From positions 1 to 53,045 of the forward strand of contig JBBHKE010000575.1 of NCBI GenBank assembly GCA_037447655.1: DNA of 53,045 nucleotides. The letters are read 5' to 3'. Shown here one piece after another: positions 19,015 through 27,490 of this stretch. The notes beneath the pieces are model-generated. The model was given only the letters and a program-made list of their open reading frames with translations. It was not told the origin of the DNA and ran no database searches. The position numbers were made by a program, and so were the translations under genes. Positions within the stretch are counted from its first letter, which is position 1; every line of letters starts with the position of its first letter. This stretch comes from Zygnema cylindricum (Eukaryota > Streptophyta > Zygnematophyceae > Zygnematales > Zygnemataceae).

Positions 19015-19395
19015 TACGTGAACTTTATCGTCCTCTTCCTCAATACTAAACAGGACCTACTCTTCGTCACAATGAACTTACAAATCTGAACTTTGTCGTC
19101 CTCTCTTCCTCACTAGGGGACATCACATACTCCTCGTCATTATGAACCACCAGATCAAAACATTGTCATCATCTTCAAAAGTAGGGGACAACACGTACTC
19201 CTCTTCACTATGAACGTACAAATTTGAAGTATGTCGTCCTCTTCATCAGTAGGCGACAACACCTTCTCCTAGTCACTATGAACCTACGGATCAGAACTCT
19301 GTTGTCCACTTCCTCACTAAGCTATAGCACCTACTCCTCGTCATTATGAACCGCTATAGCACCCACTCCTCGTCATTATGAACCTATAGATCCAC
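19015..19395. repeat. Minisatellite with about 60-bp units
   Basis: About six imperfect units carry a core of GAACTxTGTCGTCCTCTTCC, a TCA(C/G)TAGGGGACA-like segment and CTCCTCGTCACTATGAACxTA. Unit lengths vary by indels, and the last two are shortened to GCTATAGCACCxACTCCTCG. It ends 6 bp from the left LTR of element C. Confidence 0.8.
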
Positions 19396-19400
19396 GCTTT

Positions 19401-20207
19401 TGCAATTCTGTGTCCTCCATTGGAATACAAAATTTAGGAAGCCTCGAGATAGTTATTAACTAACCCACTTTCATTGGCAACCACTGCTACCCAAGCAGTC
19501 AAGCAGATAATCAAACTGCAACCCTGTGCAGCTTGGACTCCCGTGAGTTCGTAGGAAAAAAAATCTCTGAAAACGCCCAACCAGGCGATAAATAGCTTGG
19601 ACTCCCGTGAGTTCGTAGGAAAAAGAATCTCTGAAAACGCCCAACCAGGCGATAAATTATGAGGCAATTAAAATGCCAATTTGTAGAAACTCTCAAAGAG
19701 AGAGGTGACTGCCTACCAAAATTTACTAAGTCTTGATTCCCTCTAATAACTCCTATCTACTAAAGTACGACCAATCAAAATTTATTTGTTTCGTGCTGAA
19801 TCATATTCGTATTGTATTTAATCCGCTCCATGTACTTATGTTTGTATTTCCATTAATCAGAATAACTACCATAACATTGTTTAAGTATTTATCAAACCCT
19901 ATATACTCTAGCGAACTTCTACGACAGACCAGTTAGAGCTAATGGCTACGCCATGCTTTACCGGTCGGAGGTTCGAGTCCTGCCGAACTGAACCTTTTGT
20001 TGAGAGTGACTTAGGTCACTCTTTAGTCTTGTAGAAGTGGAGTTGGGGCAGCCATGGCTCCACTTTTCTCTCTCTCTCCTGTAGTGACTACAACAAGTAT
20101 GGGGGATAGAGAGAGAGGTTGAGGTTGACTGCTTTCGCTCTCTTTTCTATTTATCTATTTAGACCTAGAAAATACTTATATTAAATCCTTTTTAGTCATT
20201 TTCAACA
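19401..20207 (-). mobile_element. Left (3') LTR of copia element C
   Basis: It runs from TGCAATTC at 19401 to TTCAACA at 20207, which in element sense starts TGTTGAAAATGAC after a purine stretch AAATAAACGGAG. It aligns with 24555 to about 25465 (TAGTTATTAACTAA, CTGAAAACGCCCAAC, GCCATGGCTCCACT). It carries its own 62-bp tandem duplication (about 19533-19656), absent from the other LTR. It also has a tRNA-like module on the plus strand with B box GGTTCGAGTCC at 19970-19980. Confidence 0.8.
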
Positions 20208-20220
20208 CTCCGTTTATTTT

Positions 20221-21186
20221 CTAGTCTGGTTTAAATTTTTCTTTCAACCCACATTTTTCCCTATAATGTTTTAGTTTATGAGAGGGCACATGTTTGGTCA
20301 TCATGTCAACCACCATTTCTTCATCAGATCTATACACAACATTCAAAATTATATTTTCAACTTTTCCTCTCACGAAGCTCAATCTTATGTCCATATGTTT
20401 AGCTTTGAAATGATGTTTTGGATTGGCTGCAATTGCAATTGCAGCTTGATTATTGCAAAAGACTTCATGCACTCCCTCCTTCATATACCCCAGTTTTTCC
20501 AATAATGACTTGACCCACATTAATTCTTTTACAGCAAAACAAGAGGTCATATACTCAGCCTTCATAGAAGACTGAGCAAATACCTTTTGTTGCTTGTTGC
20601 TCCAACAGCAAGCTCCTTCCCCCACATGCATAACATATCCAGATGTGCATCTTCTCATAGGTGCATCCCCATAATTGGCATCACCCCAAGTGGTGATATC
20701 AATGTGCTCCCTTTCCACATGTAACCACAACTCGTTGGTTCCAACCAGATATCTCATGACTCTATTCGCTACCTCCCAATCTCTCTTTCTAGGATCGTTA
20801 AGACTCCTACTGAAGACTCCTACTGCTGGGGCTATGTTTCGTCTTGTACAGTTTATAAAGTAGATCAAGCTTCCTACGACCTGTTTGTAAGGAATAGATT
20901 TCATAAACTCTCTCTTCTTTGGACTCATCTGATCATCTAAGATTATCACTTCTCGTACACTCTTATCACTTACTTTCTTCAAGTCCATGGGAGTGGTACA
21001 ACTGTTTGCTTTCTCAATCTGGAATTTCTCAAGCATATTTCCTATTGCTTCTTTTTGAGTGAGTCTAATGATCCTTTCCCCCCTATCTCTTTCTATTTGA
21101 ATTCCCAAAATATATCTTGCCTCCCCTAAATCCTTGATGTCAAATCTTCTTCTAAGATCTTTGTTCAACTTATAAATCTTTTCCAA
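20221..21186 (-). pseudogene. Copia RT C-terminal part and RNase H (element C)
   Basis: The 321-residue frame begins in the RT thumb (DIKDLGEARYILGIQIERDR, the copia hallmark). It passes through KQVVGSLIYFINCTRRNIAP and ends with RNase H: CTSGYVMHVGEGACCWSNKQ, QSSMKAEYMTSCFAVKELMW and CNNQAAIAIAANPKHHFKAK. In active members the last motif is CDNQSAI; here Asp is Asn, and STEAEY is SMKAEY, so two RNase H positions are altered. It overlaps the upstream RT frame by 22 bp in another frame, i.e. a frameshift. The stop lies 14 bp before the LTR. Confidence 0.9.
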
Positions 21187-21713
21187 AACTTACTTAACAC
21201 CAGCAGATCATCCAGATTAATTGCAATAAAGATCACACCATCCTCATCTTCAAACTTATAAATAGAATGGTCAGAGCTGATCTGGATATATCGTAGACTA
21301 ATAAGAAACTCATCTAGTTTCTTATTCCACTGTCGGGGAGCCTGCTTAAGTCTATAAAACGACTTAATGAGCTTGCAGACTTTGCTCTCTTCCCTTTTCT
21401 CCACAAACCTTTCACGTTGCCGCAGGAAGATTTCTTCCTCTAAATCACCATTGAGGAAGGTCGTCTTAATGTCAATGTGATGTATTACCATGTGTTCTGC
21501 TGCTGCCAGACTAAGGAGAATCCTTACTGGTGGGAACCGAACAACTGGAGCAAACGTCTCCACATAGTCAATCTCCTCCTTTTGGGTGAACGCATTTGCT
21601 ACAAAACGAGCCTTATATCTTTTAATGGTATTATCTGGGTTCAGTTTTAGTTTAAATACCCATTTACAGCCAATAGGTTTTTTCTGTCTGGAGGACAATC
21701 TGCTAGCTTCCAA
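21165..21713 (-). pseudogene. Copia reverse transcriptase N-terminal part (element C)
   Basis: The frame shows the conserved copia RT series: KPIGCKWVFKLKLNPDNTIK, RYKARFVANAFTQKEEIDYV, ETFAPVVRFPPVR, IDIKTTFLNGDLEEEIFL, YRLKQAPRQWNKKLDEFL and the active-site region IAINLDDLLVLS. The active box is normally YVDD, so NLDD keeps the two Asp but has an altered lead. RT copies the element RNA into cDNA in the particle. The frame shift near 21186 separates it from the RT C-terminal half. Confidence 0.9.
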
Positions 21714-22180
21714 GTATTTGCTTCCATGATGGAAGCCATCTCATTATTTATGGCTCTAATCCATCGGTCCTTTTCTGGGTTGTTTACTTTCTCTAAATAT
21801 GAGTGAGGCTCATCATATTGAGATAGCAAAGTTACCTTACGAGCAACTTGTTTCTCCTGTATCCTTTTGCTGCTCTTTTTTCCTCCATAAAACTCTGAGG
21901 CTGGTATACAAGGAAGTCTTGGGATTCTCCTTACTGTCTCATTGTCTCCCCTATCCATGGAAGTCGGGTCCGGGCCCTCCACTTCTGTTTCCTCCAAGTC
22001 CATAGGAATATGTGAGGTATCTGGTAACCCTCCTATTTTTTGGATCTCCCCTGAATCGTCAATCACTGTCTCACTCATGTCATTTTCGGGAAAAACAGAG
22101 TTCTCCAAATTTTCGGACTCAAACCTAATTCTCATCTTTTTGGTATATTTGAAGGGGTCAATTACCTTTCTTTCATCCAT
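21647..22180 (-). pseudogene. Integrase C-terminal/RT linker region (element C)
   Basis: A 177-residue acidic, Pro/Ser-containing frame. It has SKRIQEKQVARK followed by SYLEKVNNPEKDRWIRAINN EMASI in two parts, the copia linker 'PxSYxEAxxxPDxxxWxxAMxxEMxS' before RT. It overlaps the RT frame by 67 bp. Upstream, at about 22400-22230, the minus strand still shows YFVGYDEDVKG, the integrase C-terminal GYxxxxKGYR-like motif. Confidence 0.75.
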
Positions 22181-22538
22181 GACAACTAGGTGTTTGACCA
22201 GAATGATATCTTGCTTTGTTAAGTTATAAACTCTTTATCCCTTGACATCCTCATCATATCCTACAAAATATCTGTCTTTTACTTTAACATCAAATTTCCA
22301 ATTTTTCTTATCCGTATCTAGACTGTAAACTTGGCTACCAAATACTTTAAGGTGAGAGATATCCGGTTTCCTTCCAACCCATCTCCCATAAGGTGTCATA
22401 CCTTTGACTGCTAAGGTAAGGACTCTATTCTTAATTTAGTTGGCAATATCATGGCTTCTGCCCAAAATTTCTTTCCTATTTTCTTGTCAGCCAACATACT
22501 GCTTACACTATCTCATAGTGTTTGGTTTAACCTCTTAG

Positions 22539-23099
22539 CTACTCCATTTTGCTCTGGATTATGTGGTATAGTTTTTTGGTGCTAAACTCCCTCATCCTCA
22601 AGTATTCTTCAAATTGGTTAGAGGAATATTCTCCCCCGTTATCACTCCTTACTCTTTTAATGGGGGTAATATGCAACTTCTCACTCCAAGCTTTATATTC
22701 TTTGAAGTAAGTTGCTGTTTCAAACTTGGTTTTTAGGAAGTAGACTATAGAATATCTGGACCAATTATCAGTAATTTTCAATATATACCTCTTCCCTCCA
22801 ACAAAGGGTACCGTTGCTGGTCCCCAGATATTTGTGTGGATCAAATCTAGTACCTTTTCTCCCCTATATGTGGCGGCTTTAGGGAACGGAAGTCTGTGAG
22901 CTTTACCTTGGGCACATCCACTACAATCATTCACCATTTCATTATCATTGAACTGAATGCCTTCTACTACACCAAGTTTTTTCATTTCCCTCAACCTAAC
23001 AAATTGCACATGCCTCAATCGCTTATGCGAAATCATCAATTTTGGTACGACAACATAGTAAGCATTCTTCTTTTCATTACTCAAGTTAAGCCTAAACAT
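22539..23099 (-). pseudogene. Copia integrase with zinc-binding domain (element C)
   Basis: An HHCC-type zinc-binding region is seen as SHKRLRHVQFVRLREMKK followed by CSGCAQGKAHRLPFP. The core follows with LDLIHTNIWGPATVPFVGGK, SRYSIVYFLKTKFE and RVRSDNGGEYSSNQFEEYL. In the family the first catalytic Asp lies in HSDVxGP; here it is HTNIWGP, so that Asp is Asn and integration activity would be lost. The second Asp (SDNGGEY) is intact. The third catalytic residue (Glu) falls in sequence after the stop. Confidence 0.88.
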
Positions 23100-23579
23100 T
23101 CATTGGCTTCCCTTATCTATAGTGAAAAAAAATTCATCCCCATACTTAGCTGTAAAGAATCCCTTTCTAATGAAGGTATGAAACTTTTTTTCATCTAACA
23201 CAGATGTAGAGACAAGATTTTTACTCAGCTGAGGAAAATAGAGCACATTTGAGAAAGTGAGTATAAAAGTCTTACCCTCTACTAAGACTTTTAGATCTAC
23301 TGATCCCACTAGATGTGTAGTAACCACTCTCCCATCCCCATACTCCATTAATACTGTAGGGATTTTCCTTAGCTTAGTGACGAGGTCATTGTCACGACAC
23401 ATATGCATGGATTCACCTAAGTCGATGATCCATCCTTCTTGTGGAGCTTCCCGAATTGCTCCTAAGGCACACTTCTTTCTCCGAGGGATCTCCTTCTCCT
23501 CTAGACTCTCATAAAAAAAAAGCTCCCCATACTCCTCAGAGGACTCATCCTCAGTCTCTTTTGTCACCTTTGTGACCAA
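23100..23579 (-). pseudogene. Copia aspartic protease (element C), active site altered
   Basis: EGWIIDLGESMHMCRDNDLV stands where the family has WIxDSGAS.HMC. The catalytic Asp is kept but the DSG/DTG triad reads DLG and Ala is Glu, so it is probably inactive. The segment TFSNVLYFPQLSKNLVSTSV matches the conserved VLYVPxLxxNLLS. Upstream is a Glu-rich stretch. It is followed directly by the gag-pre-integrase frame. Confidence 0.88.
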
Positions 23580-23599
23580 AAGTGCCTTTTTCTTCCCTT

Positions 23600-24551
23600 T
23601 GGAAGAACCCCCTCCATGGTTCTCTTGGAGCCTCAGCTCCGATAGCTTAACAGAGTCCGTGATAAAGTGTCCCGGCTTTTTGCAAAAATCACATAGGCCC
23701 TTCGGGGGCCTCGGTCCTCCAGGCTGAACTCTTTCTCATTTGTATGGTTTTTTCGGGTACGGTTTTCACGTGTCCCCTCCGGCGCCTAGAGCTTGAACGC
23801 TCTTTCCTCCTCTCCTGATTTCAATCCTGTTCTCCTTCAAAAGTATCATGCGGACCACTGTATTCCACTTCCATGAATATTAATCATTTCCTATACTCTG
23901 TACACTATACTCTCATACTCGTTGGGTAACTTCATGATAAGAGTGTTAACCTTCATCTTCATTATACCTATACATCCGGCTCTCTCAATCTCCATATACA
24001 AACAAGAAAGATCATTATAGTAGTCTAACATCTTTCCCCCATTGTAAGTATAATTTTCGAACTTTTGCTTTGTCAACTGGAGCTCCTTAATTCTACCAGC
24101 TCTATAGATCTCTTTCAAACTCACCCATAACTCCTTGGCCTTGTAAACGTGAAGGTGGGGAGTTGCCAAAGCTTGTGTGAGGTGTCTCAGAATGATGTTC
24201 TTGGCAGCGATGTTGGTGTCTTCCCACTTTTGAGTATCGGTCTCCATGGTCTTCACGATTGCCGCTCCGGGTGCCGTGGGAATAAAAACAATAAGAGAAA
24301 AATGTGTCTCCTTTTCTTTCCCCTTTTCGGACAAACTATTGTCCCCTTTATGTGCCTCCTCTATTGTAGCAGATGTTGATACATAAAAACCTTATTCCAC
24401 CAAATCCTGGTGGTGTTCCATGAAGTGGACGTTTCACTTGTCCACTAACAATACCCCAGTATTGCTTTTCACACAAAGCCCCTGTCACCATGGCCTTCCA
24501 ATAGATAAATCCTGATCTATTGAAGATGGGCACCCTAAAGGGTGGGTCCAT
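23600..24551 (-). pseudogene. Copia gag (element C)
   Basis: It starts MDPPFRVPIFNRSGFIYWKA, the N-terminal copia Gag pattern. It continues in another frame (24334-23891) with TQKWEDTNIAAKNIILRHLT, AKELWVSLKEIYRAGRIKEL and MKLPNEYESIVYRV (UBN2-like Gag core). Near 23690-23640 a knuckle CDFCKKPGHFITDS shows CX2CX4H, but the last Cys is Ser. Frameshifts near 24350 and 23890 break the protein. Confidence 0.85.
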
Positions 24552-24554
24552 ATG
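24540..24554 (-). other. Degenerate primer binding site of element C
   Basis: Sense reads ACATATGGACCCACC next to the LTR end GAATTGC. It matches 11 of 15 positions of GGTTATGGGCCCACC, the anticodon-arm PBS seen intact in elements B and D, and sits at the same place over the gag ATG. Confidence 0.6.
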
Positions 24555-25465
24555 TGCAATTCGTTGTCCTCCATTAGACTAAAGAATTAAGGAATCCTCT
24601 AGATAGTTATTAACTAAACTACTTTCAATGGCTACCACTGCTACCGAAGCAAACAAACAGACAATTTGACTACATCCGTGTGTAGCATAGACTACCTTGA
24701 GTCTGTAGGAAAGAGAATATCTGAAAACGCCCAACTAGGCGATAAATTAGGAGGCAGTAAAAATGCCAATTTGTACAAACTCTTAAAGAGAGAGGTGACA
24801 GTCTACCAAAATTTACTAAGTCCTGATTCCCTCTAATAACTCCTATCTAATGAAGTACGGACCAATCAGAATACTGTACTGTACCAAAAAGTACTAATGC
24901 CGGTTTACCTTTTGTAAGACCTATGTACGACAAGGCTATTAAGCGGACGTGTGTCCACTTTTCACTCGTCCCTAGGCTCCGTGGAATTCACGCGATCGAA
25001 TGTTATCTCTCCACGTGGCGCCAGATCATGCCACGTCACTAAATGCCAAATTGACCATTCCAGGATCTTGGTGATGACGTGCGCAGCCGGATAGAATTTC
25101 GTATTTGATCTCAACTATTGAAACAAATGTCTGATTTATTTGTTTTGTGCGAAATCAATTTCGTACTGTATTTAATCCTTTCCATGTACTTATGTTGGTA
25201 TTTTTGTTAATCGAAATAACTAACGTAACATTGTTTAAGTATTTATCAAACCGTATATACTCTAGCAAACTTCTATGACAAACTGGTTAGAGCTAACGGC
25301 TACGCTATAATTTGCCAGTCGTGGGTTCGAGTTCTACCGATCTTAACTTTTTGATGAGAGTGACTTAGGTCACTCTTTAGTCCTGCACAAGTGGAGCTGA
25401 GGCACCCATGGCTCCACTACTCTCTCTCTCTCTCTTTCCTTCAGTGACTGCAACAAGTATAGGGG
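24555..25465 (-). mobile_element. Right (5') LTR of element C
   Basis: It begins TGCAATTC at 24555 and aligns with the left LTR up to the CTACTCTCTCTCT/CAACAAGTATAGGGG region. It then runs into GA repeats without a visible outer TGTTGA end. It contains G-box CACGTG at 25012-25017. Its tRNA-like module has TGGTTAGAGC and B box GGTTCGAGTTC at 25324-25334. A segment near 24885-24930 resembles the LTR of element B (CTGTACCxxACAAAAAAGTAC-like). Confidence 0.75.
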
Positions 25466-26060
25466 GAGAGGGGGTGGCAAAGAGGGAGAAAGAGAGAGAG
25501 GGAGGCAGAGAGAGGGAGGAAAGGGGGGGCGATGGGGAGAAGGGGGGAGGGCCAACGTGAGGGCAAGGGCGCGTTTTGGAGTTGCCTAAAATATTAATTT
25601 TGACTTTTTATTTTTTTTTAATTTCGCAGGTATGTGTGGCCTCTCAGAGCGTCCCTCCCTTCGAGAGGGTAAGGGAGATAGAGGGAGAGGGAGAGGGGGA
25701 GAAGGGTAGAGGAGAGAAGGGGAGAGGGGGAGAAAGGGAGGGGGAGAGGGAGAGAGGGGGAGAAAGAGGGAGAAAGGGAGAGTGGGGGAGAAAAGGAGAG
25801 GGGCAGAAAGGGAGAAAGGGAGAAAGGAGAGGGGAAGAGGGAGGGAGAGGGGGAGGGGGAGGGGGCAGGGATAGAAAAAGAGGGAGAGGGAGAGGGAGAG
25901 GGGGAGAAGGGGAGAGGGGGAGAGGGGGAGAGGGGGAGATGGGGAGAGGGGGAGAGGTGGAGAGGGGGTGAGGGGGAGAAGAACGAGAGGGAGGGAAGGG
26001 AAGGAGCCGAGGGAGAGGAGGCAGACAAAGAGGGGGAGGCAAAGGGAGAAGAAGTATCCT
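25466..26060. repeat. Long polypurine tract (GAGAGGGA)n
   Basis: Nearly 600 bp of GA-rich sequence on plus, interrupted only at about 25550-25660. Arg/Gly/Glu-rich plus frames and Ser/Pro/Leu-rich minus frames are artefacts. It replaces the outer end of the element C LTR, so slippage or expansion from the GA-rich LTR segment is plausible. Confidence 0.85.
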
Positions 26061-26249
26061 TGTGTAGTAAACTTGCTAATTGTTTACTTTTGTTTTTTGA
26101 AACTATATAGAGCATTGATTTGAGTCTCCCTTTTGTTTAAAAACACTTTACTTTATCAGATATTGTTCAAATTTCTCCAAAATACAGTTGAAAATCCTTT
26201 AATTGAAATTTCTTTCTTAAAATTTTGAGCTGTATATTTTTTCATAATT

Positions 26250-26601
26250 TTATTTTCTCCGTTTTGTATGAACAGCACCCTGGGGTCTCTCCCAATCAGG
26301 AAATCCTCTTGCGGTTACTTCGGCTTTAAACGTTTTTTCTCGACATTCAAGTCGAATTTCAAATCTTCCAGCTTTTGTCCATTGGTCATCATATTTTGGA
26401 CCAGTAAAGGACCAATTCACATGCGGTAAATGGCTTAAATATACACAGTCTTGTTCCTTTTGATACACATTTTAATATTGCTAGAGGATTTTGGCGATTA
26501 TCAATAAGAAACATTTTTATGTGTCTCGATATCAAAAGAATGATTTCATCAGTTCCTTTGCCAATATTCACCATTAATAAAACATCACTATATTTGCACA
26601 T
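26250..26601 (-). pseudogene. Unrecognised possible coding fragment
   Basis: Two overlapping minus frames look protein-like rather than low-complexity. The upstream one (26601-26389) has LLMVNIGKGTDEIILLI and FLIDNRQNPLAILKCVSKGT. The downstream one (26468-26250) has HLPHVNWSFTGPKYDDQWTK and GRFEIRLECREKTFKAEVTA. They could be one protein with a frame change near 26465, or two exons (an AG precedes GAACAAGACTG). I do not recognise the family. Either a host exon or a decayed element is possible. Confidence 0.3.
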
Positions 26602-26791
26602 CTAATTGTGAGCCATGATAGTTTTTATAGGAAATGTAATGGAACAAAAGAGACCATTTGGCCTTTTTACTTTTTGTACATGGATTGACAAAGAGTTTTT
26701 TAGGGTTCGAGTTGAAATTATTCTCATCCATACTATTAATAGACCTTTGAGCCCTAACTTTGGTTTATCGACAAGTTAAATAAAAACCAGT

Positions 26792-26864
26792 ACACCGCGA
26801 ATCGTTATTTGCGTAAAGAAATAAATAGCGCAAAAAAATTATTAGAGTTATTAACACTAATTGG
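26792..26864 (+). mobile_element. Left end of a TIR element, interrupted by LTR 1 of the array
   Basis: The end ACACCGCGAATCGTTATTTG and the inward TTAGAGTTATTAACACTAATT match the terminus of the element at 16136. It is cut at 26864 where the array begins. The other half is not found at the right edge of the array (37410), where subtilase exon sequence follows instead. Confidence 0.75.
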
Positions 26865-26928
26865 TGTTGGTTTTTGACGATCTTCAGCAATACATCGATT
26901 CTAACGATACTACCGATTTGCATATGTG

Positions 26929-26953
26929 TGACGTGACGTGACGTGACGTGACG
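26929..26953 (+). promoter_or_regulatory. (TGACG)5 array in LTR 1
   Basis: Five head-to-tail TGACG units create overlapping TGACGTGACG sites, the core recognised by plant TGA-type bZIP factors (as-1-like). LTR 2 has four units (31945-31964) and LTR 3 five (36864-36888). The location early in the LTR suits an upstream promoter element. Function is inferred. Confidence 0.5.
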
Positions 26954-27230
26954 GATCTGAGCGTACGGAATTGAACCAACGTTTACATGTTTTAATGAAT
27001 GCTTTGTGTACGGAATTGCTTGAACAAATGTGCGGCAATTCTTGGTGGAAACTTAACTTGTATATGCGGTCTGATTGGACCAATTTAGATGTGCATTTAG
27101 TGTAGATCCTTTTGAGGTAGAATACAAAGGCATTGGAAGTCAGACAGAAAAACAACCCTTCATCCATCAATTTCATAGAGCAAGTTAGACATATAGAGAG
27201 AAAGACAAAGTAGAATAGAACTGAATTTAT

Positions 27231-27237
27231 TATAAAG
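27231..27237 (+). promoter_or_regulatory. TATA-like box in LTR 1
   Basis: TATAAAG lies inside TTTATTATAAAGTCTTTG, about 370 bp into the LTR and well upstream of the gag ATG. The same sequence occurs in LTR 2 (32242-32248) and in LTR 3. A plausible Pol II start region lies just downstream. Confidence 0.4.
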
Positions 27238-27475
27238 TCTTTGTAACATTTGGTCCTAAACGGACCTTAATTGAAAGCTACGGCTATTCCTAAGATCCTA
27301 TCTTGTCTATTCTGTCTACTTGCTAAATATCTCTCCCAACTCTACCTCATTCCTATCTCTATTATTTTCTGTGACTCCCTAAGCCCCTTGTGCGTGTTTG
27401 ATCTGGGGCCGGTCCATTTCGTTTGTGGTTACGAGAGATCCTCTCGTTAGCTCGAATGAACGACCCGGCGCAACA

Positions 27476-27490
27476 GGTTATGGGCCCACC
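27476..27490 (+). other. Primer binding site of element D copy 1
   Basis: GGTTATGGGCCCACC follows the LTR end CAACA without a gap. It is the exact complement of the anticodon arm of plant initiator tRNA-Met (GGUGGGCCCAUAACC). The ATG in it is the complement of the CAU anticodon and is in frame with gag. Confidence 0.85.

Larger units (their letters stand above)
19401..25465 (-). mobile_element. Ty1/copia retrotransposon C, fairly complete but inactive
   Basis: Minus-strand order is LTR (right), gag, protease, integrase, RT, RNase H, LTR (left), the Ty1/copia arrangement. Frames are long but broken: gag 24551-23891, protease 23579-23100, integrase 23099-22539, linker 22180-21647, RT 21713-21165, RNase H 21186-20221. 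Several catalytic residues are replaced. The right LTR passes into a polypurine tract and lacks its outer end. Confidence 0.9.
26865..27475 (+). mobile_element. LTR 1 of tandem element D array
   Basis: It begins TGTTGGTTTTTGACGATC and ends CCCGGCGCAACA. Near-identical copies lie at 31881-32486 and 36800-37409. It contains five TGACG units at 26929-26953, a TATAAAG at 27231-27237 and, in U5, an ATG (27456) in frame with gag. Confidence 0.92.

Noticed and set aside
19010-19395. CRISPR-like array
   Set aside because: Units of about 60 bp are adjacent and imperfect without distinct spacers, and the sequence is eukaryotic; it is a minisatellite.
25576-26115. Arg/Gly/Glu-rich and Ser/Pro/Leu-rich ORFs in both strands
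   Set aside because: Products of the polypurine tract; the same kind of frames occur in every GA tract of the window.
26910-27176. Minus-strand ORF MKLMDEGLFFCLT.. found in all three LTRs of the array
   Set aside because: It recurs only because the LTRs are copies; it is antisense to the element and lacks any motif.
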